Assembly: GCA_011057175.1 (NCBI GenBank)
Contig: DSBZ01000017.1
Location: 1-11,520 of the forward strand
Origin: Candidatus Acetothermia bacterium
GTDB taxonomy: Bacteria > Bipolaricaulota > Bipolaricaulia > Bipolaricaulales > Bipolaricaulaceae
Reading direction: 5' to 3'
DNA length: 11,520 nt
The notes beneath the pieces were generated by a model, which was not told the DNA's origin, made no database searches, and saw only the letters and a list, made by a program, of their open reading frames with translations. Below, one piece after another: positions 1 to 7,206 of the stretch; within the stretch, counting starts at the first letter, position 1, and every line of letters begins with the position of its first letter. Position numbers and translations under genes: made by a program.

Positions 1-999
1 ATCTGGCTCGGGGGGCGGGCGACGATCGGGGGGACGATGACCGTGGGCCAGGTCGTGGCCTCCGTGAACTACCTCACGTACGCCCTGCTCCCGATGATGC
101 TCATCGCGGGGATGATGGCCCCCCTGTCCGCCGCCGAGGCATCCGCGTCCCGGATCCTCGAGGTGCTCAATACGGAGCCCGACGTGCGCGAAAGGCCACA
201 ACCGAGGCGCCTCCCCGCTACCGGTTCCCCCCGCGGGGCGCGGGTCGCGTTCGAGGACGTGACCTTCGCCTACGATGGGGATGGCGGGGAGCCCATCCTG
301 CGCGGGGTGAGCTTCGTCGCCGAGCCGGGGGAGACGGTGGCCATCCTCGGGGCGACGGGATCCGGGAAGTCCACGCTCATCCACTTGATCCCCCGCTTCT
401 ACGACGTGACCGCGGGCCGGGTCACGGTGGATGGGATCGATGTGCGCGACCTGGCCCTCGCGGACCTGCGCCGCCAGATCGGGATCGCCCTCCAAGAGGC
501 GGTTCTGTTCACGGGGACGGTCCGCGACAACATCCGCTACGGCCGGCCCGAGGCGGGCGAGGAAGAGGTGATCGCCGCGGCGCGGGCGGCCCAGGCCCAC
601 GAGTTCATCCTCGACCTCCCCCAGGGCTACGACACCGTGGTCGGCGAACGGGGGGTGAACCTGTCCGGCGGGCAACGGCAGAGGATCGCAATCGCGCGGG
701 CCCTCCTCGTGCGGCCACGCGTCCTCGTCCTCGATGACAGCACGAGCGCGGTGGACATCGAGACCGAGGTGAAGCTCCAGGACGCCCTCGACCGGTTGAT
801 GGCCGAGGACCACTCCGCCACGCGGTTCGTCGTCGCCCAACGGATCAGCACGGTGCTCTTGGCGGACAAGATCGTGGTCCTGGACCGGGGGCGCGTTGCC
901 GCGATGGGGACGCACGACGAGCTGGTGCGGGGGAGCCCGATCTACCAGGACATCTACGCTTCCCAGTTGGGGAACGGGGAGATGGGCCGTGGCGCGTGA
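1..999 (+). CDS. ABC exporter half-transporter, degenerate-site subunit (5' partial)
   Basis: C-terminal 332 residues of a type IV ABC exporter subunit (membrane domain fused to ATPase). The reading frame is open from base 1, so the true start lies upstream; the ATG at 37 is internal. The first ~45 residues hold the last membrane helix, followed by a nucleotide-binding domain with Walker A GATGSGKST (349-375), a canonical LSGGQ signature (661-675) and Walker B ending LDDS (730-741). The residue after the Walker B Asp, normally the catalytic Glu, is Asp (736-738), and the switch His is Gln (VAQR, codon 838-840). In known heterodimeric exporters such as TM287/TM288 and BmrC/BmrD this marks the subunit carrying the non-hydrolysing site. 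The partner is the next gene, which overlaps its end by 11 bases. Family is certain; substrate (drug, lipid or peptide) cannot be told. Confidence 0.95.
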   Translation: MWLGGRATIGGTMTVGQVVASVNYLTYALLPMMLIAGMMAPLSAAEASASRILEVLNTEPDVRERPQPRRLPATGSPRGARVAFEDVTFAYDGDGGEPILRGVSFVAEPGETVAILGATGSGKSTLIHLIPRFYDVTAGRVTVDGIDVRDLALADLRRQIGIALQEAVLFTGTVRDNIRYGRPEAGEEEVIAAARAAQAHEFILDLPQGYDTVVGERGVNLSGGQRQRIAIARALLVRPRVLVLDDSTSAVDIETEVKLQDALDRLMAEDHSATRFVVAQRISTVLLADKIVVLDRGRVAAMGTHDELVRGSPIYQDIYASQLGNGEMGRGA

Positions 1000-2848
1000 C
1001 GTGGCTCCCCCGCTCCGTCGGCCTACACCCGGGATGCCGGGGGCAGGGGGACGGGGACTAGGGATGATGAGGACGCCGATCGAGAGGGCGCGCGACGTGC
1101 GGGGAACGGTGCGGCGGCTGCTCGGCTACCTTCGGCCCTATCGGTGGCACTTCGTCGGGGTGTTCTTCCTCGCCCTCGCCTCCACGGGCCTCGCCCTCCT
1201 CGGCCCGTTCCTCATGGGGAAGGCGATCGACGGGGCGATCCGCGGGGGGGACCCCGCGGCCCTCCTCAGGATCGTCCTCCTCATGCTGGGGACGTACCTC
1301 GGGGCGTGGGGGGCCCGATACGCGGAGAACCTCCTCCTCGCCCGGGCTACGCAACGGGCGATGCGCGCCCTGCGCGGAGACCTGTTCTCCCACCTCCAGG
1401 ACCTGTCCCTCCGTTTCTTCGATGCCCGCCCCCACGGGGAGACAATGAGCCGGCTCACCAACGACATCGACGCCATCAACCGCGTCCTGTCCCAGAACAT
1501 CCTCCAGGTGTTCACGGGGAGCCTGACCCTCGTCGGGATCCTCGTCATGATGTTCTCCCTCAACTCCCTCCTGGCGTTGGGGTCGTTCGTCGCCTTCCCC
1601 CTCATGTTCGGCCTCGTGGGGTGGGTCGGCCGGCGCACCCGGAAGGGGTTCCGCGAGTACCAAAGGAGGCTGGGGGAACTGAACGCCCAGCTCGAGGAGA
1701 CGTACAGCGGCCAGCGGGTGATCCTCGCCTTCGGCCAGGGGCCGGCCGTCCTCCGCTCGTTCGACGAGGTCAACGCTGCGGTGCGATCGGTGGGGATCCG
1801 CGCGCAGACCTACGCCATGCTCGTCCCGCCGCTGATGGGTATCCTCTCCAACGTCAACATCGCGATCCTGGCCGGCCTGGGAGGGTGGCTGACCCTCCTC
1901 GGCCGGGCGAGCGTGGGCACGATCGCCGCGTTCATCAGCTACTCCCGCCAGTTTGCCCAGCCCCTGCGGATGCTGGGCGACCTCTACAACCAGGTCCAGT
2001 CCGCCCTCGCCGGCGCGGAGCGGATCTTCCAGACGATGGATACCCCCCCTGACCTCGCCGATCCCCCTCAACCGGTGGAGCTGGGCACGGTGCGGGGCCA
2101 CGTCGAGTTCCGGGATGTCGACTTCAGCTACGCCCCCGGTGTGCCCGTCTTGCGCGGCGTGAGCCTGGAGGCAAAGCCCGGCCAGACCATCGCCCTCGTC
2201 GGCCCCACCGGAGCGGGGAAGACGACGATCGTGAACCTCCTCACCCGGTTCTACGACGTGAACGGGGGAGCAATCCTCGTGGACGGGGTCGACATCCGCC
2301 TGCTTCGGCGGGAGACCCTCCGCCGCCAGATCGGGATCGTGCTGCAGCAGACGTTCCTGTTCGCGGACACGGTGATGGAGAACATCCGCTACGGGAGGCT
2401 CGACGCCACGGACGAGGAAGTGATCGCCGCCGCCCAGCTCGCCCACGCCGACCCGTTCATCCGCAAGCTCCCCGAGGGGTACCGGACCGTCCTCTCCGAG
2501 CGGGGGGCGAACCTGAGCGAAGGGCAGCGGCAGCTCCTCGCCATCGCCCGCGCCGTGCTTGCCGACCCGCGGATCCTCGTCCTCGACGAGGCGACGAGCA
2601 GCGTGGACACCCGGACGGAGGTCGCGATCCAGAAGGCCCTCCTCGGCCTCATGAAGGGGCGGACGAGCTTCGTGATCGCGCACCGGCTGTCCACGATCCG
2701 CAACGCGGACCAGGTGATCGTCATCGACGGCGGACGGATCGTCGAGCGGGGGACGCACGACGAGCTCCTCGCCGCGCGGGGCTTCTACTGGCGCCTGTAC
2801 ACGAGCCAGTTCCGCCGCGCTCCCCTTGCCGTCCCCCCCGGCGGGTGA
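989..2848 (+). CDS. ABC exporter half-transporter, consensus-site subunit
   Basis: Full-length ABC exporter half-transporter of 619 residues: a six-helix membrane domain (about residues 55-345), then an ATPase domain. Walker A GPTGAGKTT is at residues 405-413, the signature reads LSEGQ (509-513) rather than LSGGQ, Walker B has Asp533 and catalytic Glu534, and the switch His is His565. The altered signature with intact Walker B/His is the expected complement of the upstream subunit, so the pair should form a heterodimer with one active and one degenerate ATP site in the cytoplasmic membrane. I chose the GTG at 989: GGGGAG lies seven bases upstream, it overlaps the previous gene by 11 bases, and it gives a Gly/Pro-rich N-terminal tail ending in MMR, as in many relatives. 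ATG 1064 is the alternative (594 aa). The ATG at 896 would add residues read out of frame from the upstream gene and is unlikely. Confidence 0.95.
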   Translation: MARDVAPPLRRPTPGMPGAGGRGLGMMRTPIERARDVRGTVRRLLGYLRPYRWHFVGVFFLALASTGLALLGPFLMGKAIDGAIRGGDPAALLRIVLLMLGTYLGAWGARYAENLLLARATQRAMRALRGDLFSHLQDLSLRFFDARPHGETMSRLTNDIDAINRVLSQNILQVFTGSLTLVGILVMMFSLNSLLALGSFVAFPLMFGLVGWVGRRTRKGFREYQRRLGELNAQLEETYSGQRVILAFGQGPAVLRSFDEVNAAVRSVGIRAQTYAMLVPPLMGILSNVNIAILAGLGGWLTLLGRASVGTIAAFISYSRQFAQPLRMLGDLYNQVQSALAGAERIFQTMDTPPDLADPPQPVELGTVRGHVEFRDVDFSYAPGVPVLRGVSLEAKPGQTIALVGPTGAGKTTIVNLLTRFYDVNGGAILVDGVDIRLLRRETLRRQIGIVLQQTFLFADTVMENIRYGRLDATDEEVIAAAQLAHADPFIRKLPEGYRTVLSERGANLSEGQRQLLAIARAVLADPRILVLDEATSSVDTRTEVAIQKALLGLMKGRTSFVIAHRLSTIRNADQVIVIDGGRIVERGTHDELLAARGFYWRLYTSQFRRAPLAVPPGG

Positions 2849-2942
2849 AGCGGCGCCCTCCTCCGCGGACCGTGCTCGGCCCGGGTGAGACCGGCCCGCG
2901 GGGCGTGGCCACCCGGTGAAGATCGCCTCCCCTCGGCGAGAC

Positions 2943-2966
2943 GGCGGGGGACCCCCGCCTGCGGGG
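2943..2966. terminator. Overlapping GC-rich inverted repeats between convergent genes (possible terminator)
   Basis: The 186-base gap between the convergent ABC and pfkA genes contains GGCGGGGG-A-CCCCCGCC (2943-2959) overlapping CCCCGC-CT-GCGGGG (2953-2966). The two stems share bases, so only one can form at a time. There is no T-run on either side, so intrinsic termination is only suggested by position between converging genes. I see nothing else in the gap. Confidence 0.3.
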
Positions 2967-3034
2967 TTCGGTGATGCACGGGCGGCCCACGTTCCCCGGG
3001 CCCGCGCGTCGCAGTCCCGCGGAGGCTCCCTTCC

Positions 3035-4006
3035 CTAGCGGGCCAACAGCCCTGCGAGCTTGAGCAGCTCCGGATCGAGGGCCTTTTGCCTCCCCACGAC
3101 CGCGGCGAGGGGCGTCGTCGTCACTTCCCCGCGGACCCAGCCCACGAGGACGCCGTTCTCTCCGCGGGCCAGCGCGTCCACGGCGCCCGCGCCGAGGCGG
3201 GTGGCAAGCAGCCGGTCGAACGCCCCCGGCGCCCCGCCGCGCTGCACGTGGCCGAGGATCGTCACCCTGAGCTCGAACCCGAGCCTCTTCTCGTGCTGAT
3301 GGAAGTAGTCGGCGAGCCGGGCCGCGTTGAGCTTCGCTCCCTCCGCCACCACGACGAGGGCGTGGCTCTTGCCTCGGTCGTAGGCCCATCGTAGCTCCTG
3401 GGCCACCGCCTCGGGCTCGGTGTCGACCTCGGGGATGACCACGGCCTCCGCCCCGCCGGCGATCCCCGCCATGAGCGCGAGATACCCACAATCGCGGCCC
3501 ATGACCTCGACGAGGAACGCCCGGCCATGGGACGAAGCGGTGGTCTTGAGCCGGTCGATCGACTCCAACGCCACGTTGAGCGCGGTATCCACCCCGATCG
3601 TGACGTCGGAGCCCACGAGGTCGTTGTCGATCGTGGAGGCCACGCCGACCACGGGGAACCCCAGCCGCAGAAGCTCGTACGCGCCGGCCTGGGAGCCGTT
3701 GCCGCCGATCACGACGAGGGCCTCGACCCCCTTCCCGCGAAGGGCCTGGAGCGCCCGGCGGCGGCCGAGCTCGGTGCGGAACTCCGGGCAGCGGGCGCTC
3801 CCGAGGACCGTCCCCCCGAGCTGGAGGATCCCCCCCACGTCCCGCGCCCCGAGGGGGGCCATCTCCCCCCTGGCGAGCCCGGCGTAGCCGTGCCGGACAC
3901 CGAGCACCTCCCAACCTTGGGCGACCCCCGTGCGGACCACGGCGCGGATCGCCGCGTTCATCCCCGGGGCATCGCCCCCGCTCGTGAGGACCGCGATCCT
4001 CTTCAT
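3035..4006 (-). CDS. pfkA: 6-phosphofructokinase (PfkA family, GGNGS variant)
   Basis: 323-residue PfkA-family sugar kinase, close to the ~320 aa of bacterial ATP-PFK; phosphorylates fructose 6-phosphate to fructose 1,6-bisphosphate in glycolysis. Visible: the N-terminal nucleotide loop SGGDAPGMNAAIR (9-21), TIDND with catalytic Asp127, MGR (169-171), Glu222 and the HVQRGG block (His253, Arg256). Gly104, typical of ATP rather than pyrophosphate enzymes, is present. The preceding residue, the Mg-binding Asp103 of E. coli, is Asn (GGNGS, codon 3698-3700). Residue 124 is Ser, not the Lys common in PPi-dependent forms. The ATG at 4006 overlaps the upstream stop as ATGA and has no Shine-Dalgarno of its own, so translation is probably coupled to the FAD gene. 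An upstream extension in this frame (to 4186) is out-of-frame FAD-gene sequence. Phosphoryl donor is inferred. Confidence 0.93.
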   Translation of the reverse strand: MKRIAVLTSGGDAPGMNAAIRAVVRTGVAQGWEVLGVRHGYAGLARGEMAPLGARDVGGILQLGGTVLGSARCPEFRTELGRRRALQALRGKGVEALVVIGGNGSQAGAYELLRLGFPVVGVASTIDNDLVGSDVTIGVDTALNVALESIDRLKTTASSHGRAFLVEVMGRDCGYLALMAGIAGGAEAVVIPEVDTEPEAVAQELRWAYDRGKSHALVVVAEGAKLNAARLADYFHQHEKRLGFELRVTILGHVQRGGAPGAFDRLLATRLGAGAVDALARGENGVLVGWVRGEVTTTPLAAVVGRQKALDPELLKLAGLLAR

Positions 4007-5340
4007 CGGCGCCGTTTGGCGTGGGCGAGGATGTGCCGCGCGGCCAACACCCCGGTCACGGCGGCGAACACGATCCCCCGGGAGTGGCCGGAGGCGTCGC
4101 CAGCGACGTAGAAGCCGGGGAGGGCCGTCTCCATCCCCGGACCCACCGCGTACCGCGTGTCGTAGAACTTGATCTCCGGGGCCCACAGGAGCGTCCCCTC
4201 CGAGGAGAGACCGGGGATGAGGCGGTTCAGAACCTCCACCGCCTCCACGATGTCCACCACCACCCGATGGGGGAGGGCCATCGACACATCCCCGGGGGTA
4301 AACGAATCCAGGGTCGGCTGGACCGACGCCCGGCGGATCCGATCGGCAGTGGACCGCCGTCCCTGAGCGAGGTCCTTCAGCCGCTGCACGATCGGCTTGC
4401 CCCCGCCGATCGTCGTCGCGAGCTTCGCGATCGCCCGGCCATACTCGGTGGTATCCTCCACGGGGTCGGTGAGCTCGATGTGCACGAGGAGGGCGAAGTT
4501 CGTGTTCTCCGTCTGGCGCTCGTTCTCGGCGTGGCCGTTGACGAGCACGAACTGCCCGTGGTCCTCCTGGACCACGAACCCGCGGGGGTTGGTGCAGAAG
4601 GTGCGCACCATGTCGTCGTAGGTCGGGGTCCGCACGCGGAGTTTCGCGTCGTACATCACGCGCTCGATCGGGTCGTAGAGCTCGGCCGGGAACTCGACGC
4701 GCACCCCGACGTCAAGCGGGCCGAACGAGGGACCGACCCCGAGCGACCGCGCCACCTCGCGCAGCCAGTACGCTCCCACCCGCCCCGGTGCGACGAGAAG
4801 CGACCTCGCCCCGATCGCCTCCTCGCCCAAAGTCACGGTGAACAGGCCGTTGGCGTGATGGACCGTCTCCGCGGTCACCCCGAGCCTGAACTCGATGCCG
4901 CGCTTCACGAGGTCGCGGTAGATCGCGTCGATGACCTCCCGGATCCGCCCCGTGCCGATGTGGCGCTGGCGGCCGGCGATGAACTCCACCCCGGCCTGCG
5001 CGGCTTCCCTTTTCAGCTCCCCGAGCGCCTGGGGATCCTCGCCGGAATACTGGGCCGGCGCCCCGTAGCGGGTGAACACCCGATCGACGTGGGCGATCAA
5101 GTCCTCCAGCTCGCCCACCGAACACCCGATCGCCTCCGGATCGCCGCCGATGCGGGAGGTGAGGTTGAGCTTCCCATCGGAGAACGCGCCCGCTCCGCCC
5201 ACCCCGCAGGTGTTGCTCGTCCGCTCGCGCGGGGCGAGGCCCTTGTCCACGACCAGCGTGGACAGGCCCGACCCGGCGAGCTCGAGGGCGGCGAACAGCC
5301 CTGCTGGCCCTGCTCCCACCACCGCTACGTCGTACGGCAC
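4003..5340 (-). CDS. FAD-dependent dehydrogenase, COG2509 type
   Basis: 445-residue flavoprotein of the uncharacterised NAD(P)/FAD-dependent oxidoreductase group (COG2509). An N-terminal Rossmann fold carries GAGPAG (9-14) for the FAD ADP moiety; the family stretch GVGGAGAFSDGKL (46-58) follows; the C-terminal FAD segment has VAGD (412-415) then GHSRGI. No membrane segment or signal peptide, so cytoplasmic. Substrate unknown. Start is GTG at 5340, supported by GAAAGGAG (5348-5355, minus strand) with seven bases between GGAG and GTG, and by the usual position of the dinucleotide-binding motif. First gene of an operon with pfkA (4-base ATGA overlap), divergent from the rsmD cluster. The pairing with pfkA does not define a shared pathway. 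Confidence 0.88.
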   Translation of the reverse strand: MPYDVAVVGAGPAGLFAALELAGSGLSTLVVDKGLAPRERTSNTCGVGGAGAFSDGKLNLTSRIGGDPEAIGCSVGELEDLIAHVDRVFTRYGAPAQYSGEDPQALGELKREAAQAGVEFIAGRQRHIGTGRIREVIDAIYRDLVKRGIEFRLGVTAETVHHANGLFTVTLGEEAIGARSLLVAPGRVGAYWLREVARSLGVGPSFGPLDVGVRVEFPAELYDPIERVMYDAKLRVRTPTYDDMVRTFCTNPRGFVVQEDHGQFVLVNGHAENERQTENTNFALLVHIELTDPVEDTTEYGRAIAKLATTIGGGKPIVQRLKDLAQGRRSTADRIRRASVQPTLDSFTPGDVSMALPHRVVVDIVEAVEVLNRLIPGLSSEGTLLWAPEIKFYDTRYAVGPGMETALPGFYVAGDASGHSRGIVFAAVTGVLAARHILAHAKRRR

Positions 5341-5347
5341 GCCTTCG

Positions 5348-5355
5348 CTCCTTTC
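5348..5355 (-). promoter_or_regulatory. Shine-Dalgarno of the FAD-dehydrogenase gene
   Basis: Read on the minus strand this is GAAAGGAG, with seven bases to the GTG at 5340. It fixes the non-ATG start. Confidence 0.7.
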
Positions 5356-5372
5356 CGGCCGCTGGCCCGGTC

Positions 5373-5391
5373 GGTTATCCTAGGGCGAACC
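5373..5391. promoter_or_regulatory. Candidate divergent promoter/operator between the FAD gene and rsmD
   Basis: In the 85-base divergent gap an AT-richer patch reads TATCCT on the plus strand (5376-5381) and TAGGAT on the minus strand (5377-5382), each a weak -10 match facing one of the two genes. The patch lies in an imperfect 19-base inverted repeat with GGTT/AACC outer arms. No convincing -35 box is seen. Overlapping back-to-back promoters, perhaps with an operator, are an inference from position and composition. Confidence 0.3.
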
Positions 5392-5425
5392 ACGGCATCG
5401 TAGCCCGTGGCGAGGAGGGCGCAAG

Positions 5426-5995
5426 GTGAGGATCAGCGCGGGGGAGTACCGAGGGCAGAGGATCGCTGGGCCGCGGGGCGCGGGGATTCGGCCGCTCCGG
5501 GATCGGGTCCGGCTCGCCCTGTTCGACACCGTGCGCGAGCTCGTACCGGGGGCGCGGTTCCTCGACCTGTTCGCGGGGACAGGCGCAGTGGGGCTGGAAG
5601 CCCTGTCCCGTGGCGCGTCCCACGCCGTGTTCGTGGATGGTTCCGCCCAGGCGGTGCGCCTGATCCGGGAGAACATCCGCCGCTTGGGGTGTGGCTCCCG
5701 GGCGGAGGTTCTGGAAGGGGACGCTTTCGCCGCCCTGCGGTCCCTGGCGCGGAGGAAGCGGGAGTTTGACCTCGTGTTCGTCGGCGCGCCCTACGGGAGC
5801 GGCCTCGCCGCGCGGACGGTCGAGGCCTTGGCCGAGCTCCACCCCCTCGCCTCGGGGGCGGTGGTGGTGGCGGAGACGTTCCACAAGGAGCGGATCGCGG
5901 ACCGCTACGACCCCCTCGTCCTCGAGTTGCGGCGGACGTACGGGGAGACTGTGCTCTCGTTCTTCCGGTTTGTGCCTGAAGAGGGAGATGGATAG
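5426..5995 (+). CDS. rsmD: RsmD-like 16S rRNA (guanine-N2) methyltransferase, altered catalytic motif
   Basis: 189-residue RsmD-family protein of normal length. RsmD methylates N2 of 16S rRNA G966 (E. coli numbering) with S-adenosylmethionine. Family marks: N-terminal MRISAGEYRGQRI, RPLRDRVRLALFD (22-34), the SAM-binding loop LDLFAGTGAVGLEALSRGA (46-64), and the ending YGETVLSFFR (172-181). The expected catalytic (D/N)PP(Y/F) motif after strand 4 reads GAPY (120-123, 5783-5794), so the acidic/amide residue and first Pro are missing. Enzyme activity is therefore uncertain although the fold is clear. GTG start at 5426 has GAGGAGGG (5412-5419) six bases upstream. It is the first gene of the plus-strand cluster; surE starts 22 bases after its stop. 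Confidence 0.85.
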   Translation: MRISAGEYRGQRIAGPRGAGIRPLRDRVRLALFDTVRELVPGARFLDLFAGTGAVGLEALSRGASHAVFVDGSAQAVRLIRENIRRLGCGSRAEVLEGDAFAALRSLARRKREFDLVFVGAPYGSGLAARTVEALAELHPLASGAVVVAETFHKERIADRYDPLVLELRRTYGETVLSFFRFVPEEGDG

Positions 5996-6017
5996 ACTGC
6001 CCCCAACTGGGGAAACG

Positions 6018-6821
6018 ATGGGAAAACCGTTTATCTTGGTCACGAACGACGATGGGTACCTCTCCCCGGGGCTCCTCGCCCTGCGCAAGGCCCTCTCCCC
6101 GATCGGGGAACCGTGGATCCTCGCCCCGGACCGGAACTGGTCCGCTGCTTCTCGGACGAGGGTCTTCCACAAACCGTTGCGGTTCTCCAGCGCCCGGCTT
6201 CCGGATGGCGAGGAGGTCCACGTCACGAACGGGGCTCCTTCCGACTGCGTGCTCCTCGCCCTGTTGGGGCTCGCGCCGCGGCGGCCGGACCTCGTCGTGG
6301 CGGGGATCAACATGGGGGCGAACATCGGTCACGACGTAACTTACTCGGGGACGGTCGCTGCAGCGATGGAGGGGGCATCAGCGGGGATCCCGGCGATCGC
6401 CGTCTCCCTGGACCTCGGCCCGGAGGGCGGGGCGGAGCCGAGCCCGGATTACGAGATCGCGGCGGCGATCACGGCGCGGGTGGCGCGGCTCGTGCTAGCC
6501 AGGGGGACCGCGTTGGCGCGCACCCTGATCAACGTGAACGTGCCGCGCGGGGTGCCCAAAGGGGTCCGGGTGACCCGCCTCGGCGGCAAGATCTGGTCCG
6601 ACGATCTCGTCCGCGGACAGGACCCGCGGGGCCGGGACTACTACTGGCTTACGGGGGAGATGCTCACCTCCCCTCCCCCGGGAGAGGAGGACACAGACGT
6701 GTGGGCCGTGCTCTCCGGGTATGTGTCGATCACCCCCCTCCACCTCGACCTCACCGCCTACCCGATGCTGAACGATCTGCGGCAGTGGGAGGACGAGATC
6801 CGCGTCGACGACGCGGGGTAG
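6018..6821 (+). CDS. surE: 5'/3'-nucleotidase SurE
   Basis: 267-residue SurE, a metal-dependent phosphatase removing phosphate from nucleoside 5'- and 3'-monophosphates. The N-terminal signature ILVTNDDGY (6-14) supplies the metal-binding Asp pair (Asp11, Asp12); Ser42 and Asn98 (in GINMGANIGHDVTYSGTV, 96-113) match the other metal ligands, and the family block APDRNWSAAS (36-45) is present. I chose ATG 6018, four bases after GGGGA, because it places the first beta strand at residue 4 as in most SurE proteins. ATG 5988 in the same frame would overlap the rsmD stop and add ten residues. The chosen Shine-Dalgarno sits in a small CCCC-AACT-GGGG hairpin (6001-6012), which could modulate initiation. 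Proteins of this family are cytoplasmic and linked to stationary-phase survival. Confidence 0.94.
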   Translation: MGKPFILVTNDDGYLSPGLLALRKALSPIGEPWILAPDRNWSAASRTRVFHKPLRFSSARLPDGEEVHVTNGAPSDCVLLALLGLAPRRPDLVVAGINMGANIGHDVTYSGTVAAAMEGASAGIPAIAVSLDLGPEGGAEPSPDYEIAAAITARVARLVLARGTALARTLINVNVPRGVPKGVRVTRLGGKIWSDDLVRGQDPRGRDYYWLTGEMLTSPPPGEEDTDVWAVLSGYVSITPLHLDLTAYPMLNDLRQWEDEIRVDDAG

Positions 6822-6825
6822 CCTC

Positions 6826-6831
6826 TATAAT
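6826..6831 (+). promoter_or_regulatory. TATAAT -10 box, possible leaderless promoter
   Basis: A perfect TATAAT lies in the 16-base gap between surE and the next gene, in otherwise very GC-rich DNA. A start about seven bases downstream would fall at or next to the GTG at 6838, giving a leaderless mRNA. There is no Shine-Dalgarno before that GTG and no good -35 (the right distance holds CGTCGA). It could drive the DUF72-like, thrC and phosphoesterase genes separately from rsmD-surE. Confidence 0.4.
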
Positions 6832-6837
6832 CCCGGC

Positions 6838-7206
6838 GTGGAGGTCCGTATCGGTTGCTGCGGGTGGTCGGCACTCCCCCCCGCGGGGGACGCCCGGGGC
6901 CGGGAGGCCCGCCACGAGTTCGCGCGGTCGGTCGAGGCGGCCCGCGCCCTGCGGGCTAGCGTCCTCCTCCAGTCCCCCCCTTCGTTCACCCCCGACCCCG
7001 AGAAGGACCTGGCTCGGTTCCTGTCCGAGGTGGACAGGAACGGGCTCACCCTCGTGTGGGAGCCGCGAGGGCGGTGGGGAGAGGAACTGGAGCGGCTCCC
7101 CGACCGCGTGTTGGAGCTGGACGCCGATCTGGTGTACGTGCTCTTCAACAACGATACGATGGCCGCCGATGCTCAAAGGTTCACGCGGATGTGGGGCGAG
7201 CGATGA
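6838..7206 (+). CDS. Shortened DUF72 (YecE-like) protein, internally deleted
   Basis: 122-residue protein resembling the DUF72/YecE family, whose members are ~230-250 aa barrel-like proteins of unknown function. It keeps the N-terminal strand (VRIGCCGW, 3-10), the central block VLLQSPPSF (42-50) to GLTLVWEPRGRW (69-80), and the C-terminal strand VYVLFNND (99-106) with the following helix. The sequence between the first two blocks (~70 residues in relatives) and between the second and third (~40-50, including the usual YFRLHG-type strand) is absent. All retained pieces are in one frame without stops and share the neighbours' codon style, so this is a clean contraction rather than random decay. 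Start GTG 6838 has no Shine-Dalgarno but follows TATAAT. Its stop overlaps the thrC start as ATGA. It could be a relic kept for coupling, or a functional mini-domain. Confidence 0.7.
   Translation: MEVRIGCCGWSALPPAGDARGREARHEFARSVEAARALRASVLLQSPPSFTPDPEKDLARFLSEVDRNGLTLVWEPRGRWGEELERLPDRVLELDADLVYVLFNNDTMAADAQRFTRMWGER

Noticed and set aside
896..988. Longer N-terminus for the second ABC gene from ATG 896
   Set aside because: The extra 31 residues are out-of-frame reading of the first ABC gene and match nothing at the start of the family; GTG 989 has a ribosome site.
1058..2758. 566-codon open frame antisense to the second ABC gene
   Set aside because: Its product is biased towards Glu, Pro, Arg, Gly and His with no domain pattern, while the plus strand encodes an intact ABC exporter; it reflects high-GC codon use.
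4007..4186. 60-residue upstream extension of pfkA
   Set aside because: It reads the C-terminal region of the FAD gene in another frame and is Arg/Gly-rich; PfkA proteins begin at the MKRIAVLTSGG block.
4021..5403. 460-codon open frame antisense to the FAD dehydrogenase
   Set aside because: Low-complexity composition and complete overlap with a well-supported flavoprotein on the other strand.
5407..5769. 120-codon plus-strand frame overlapping rsmD
   Set aside because: Out-of-frame shadow of rsmD with Arg/Gly/Pro-rich product and no family resemblance.
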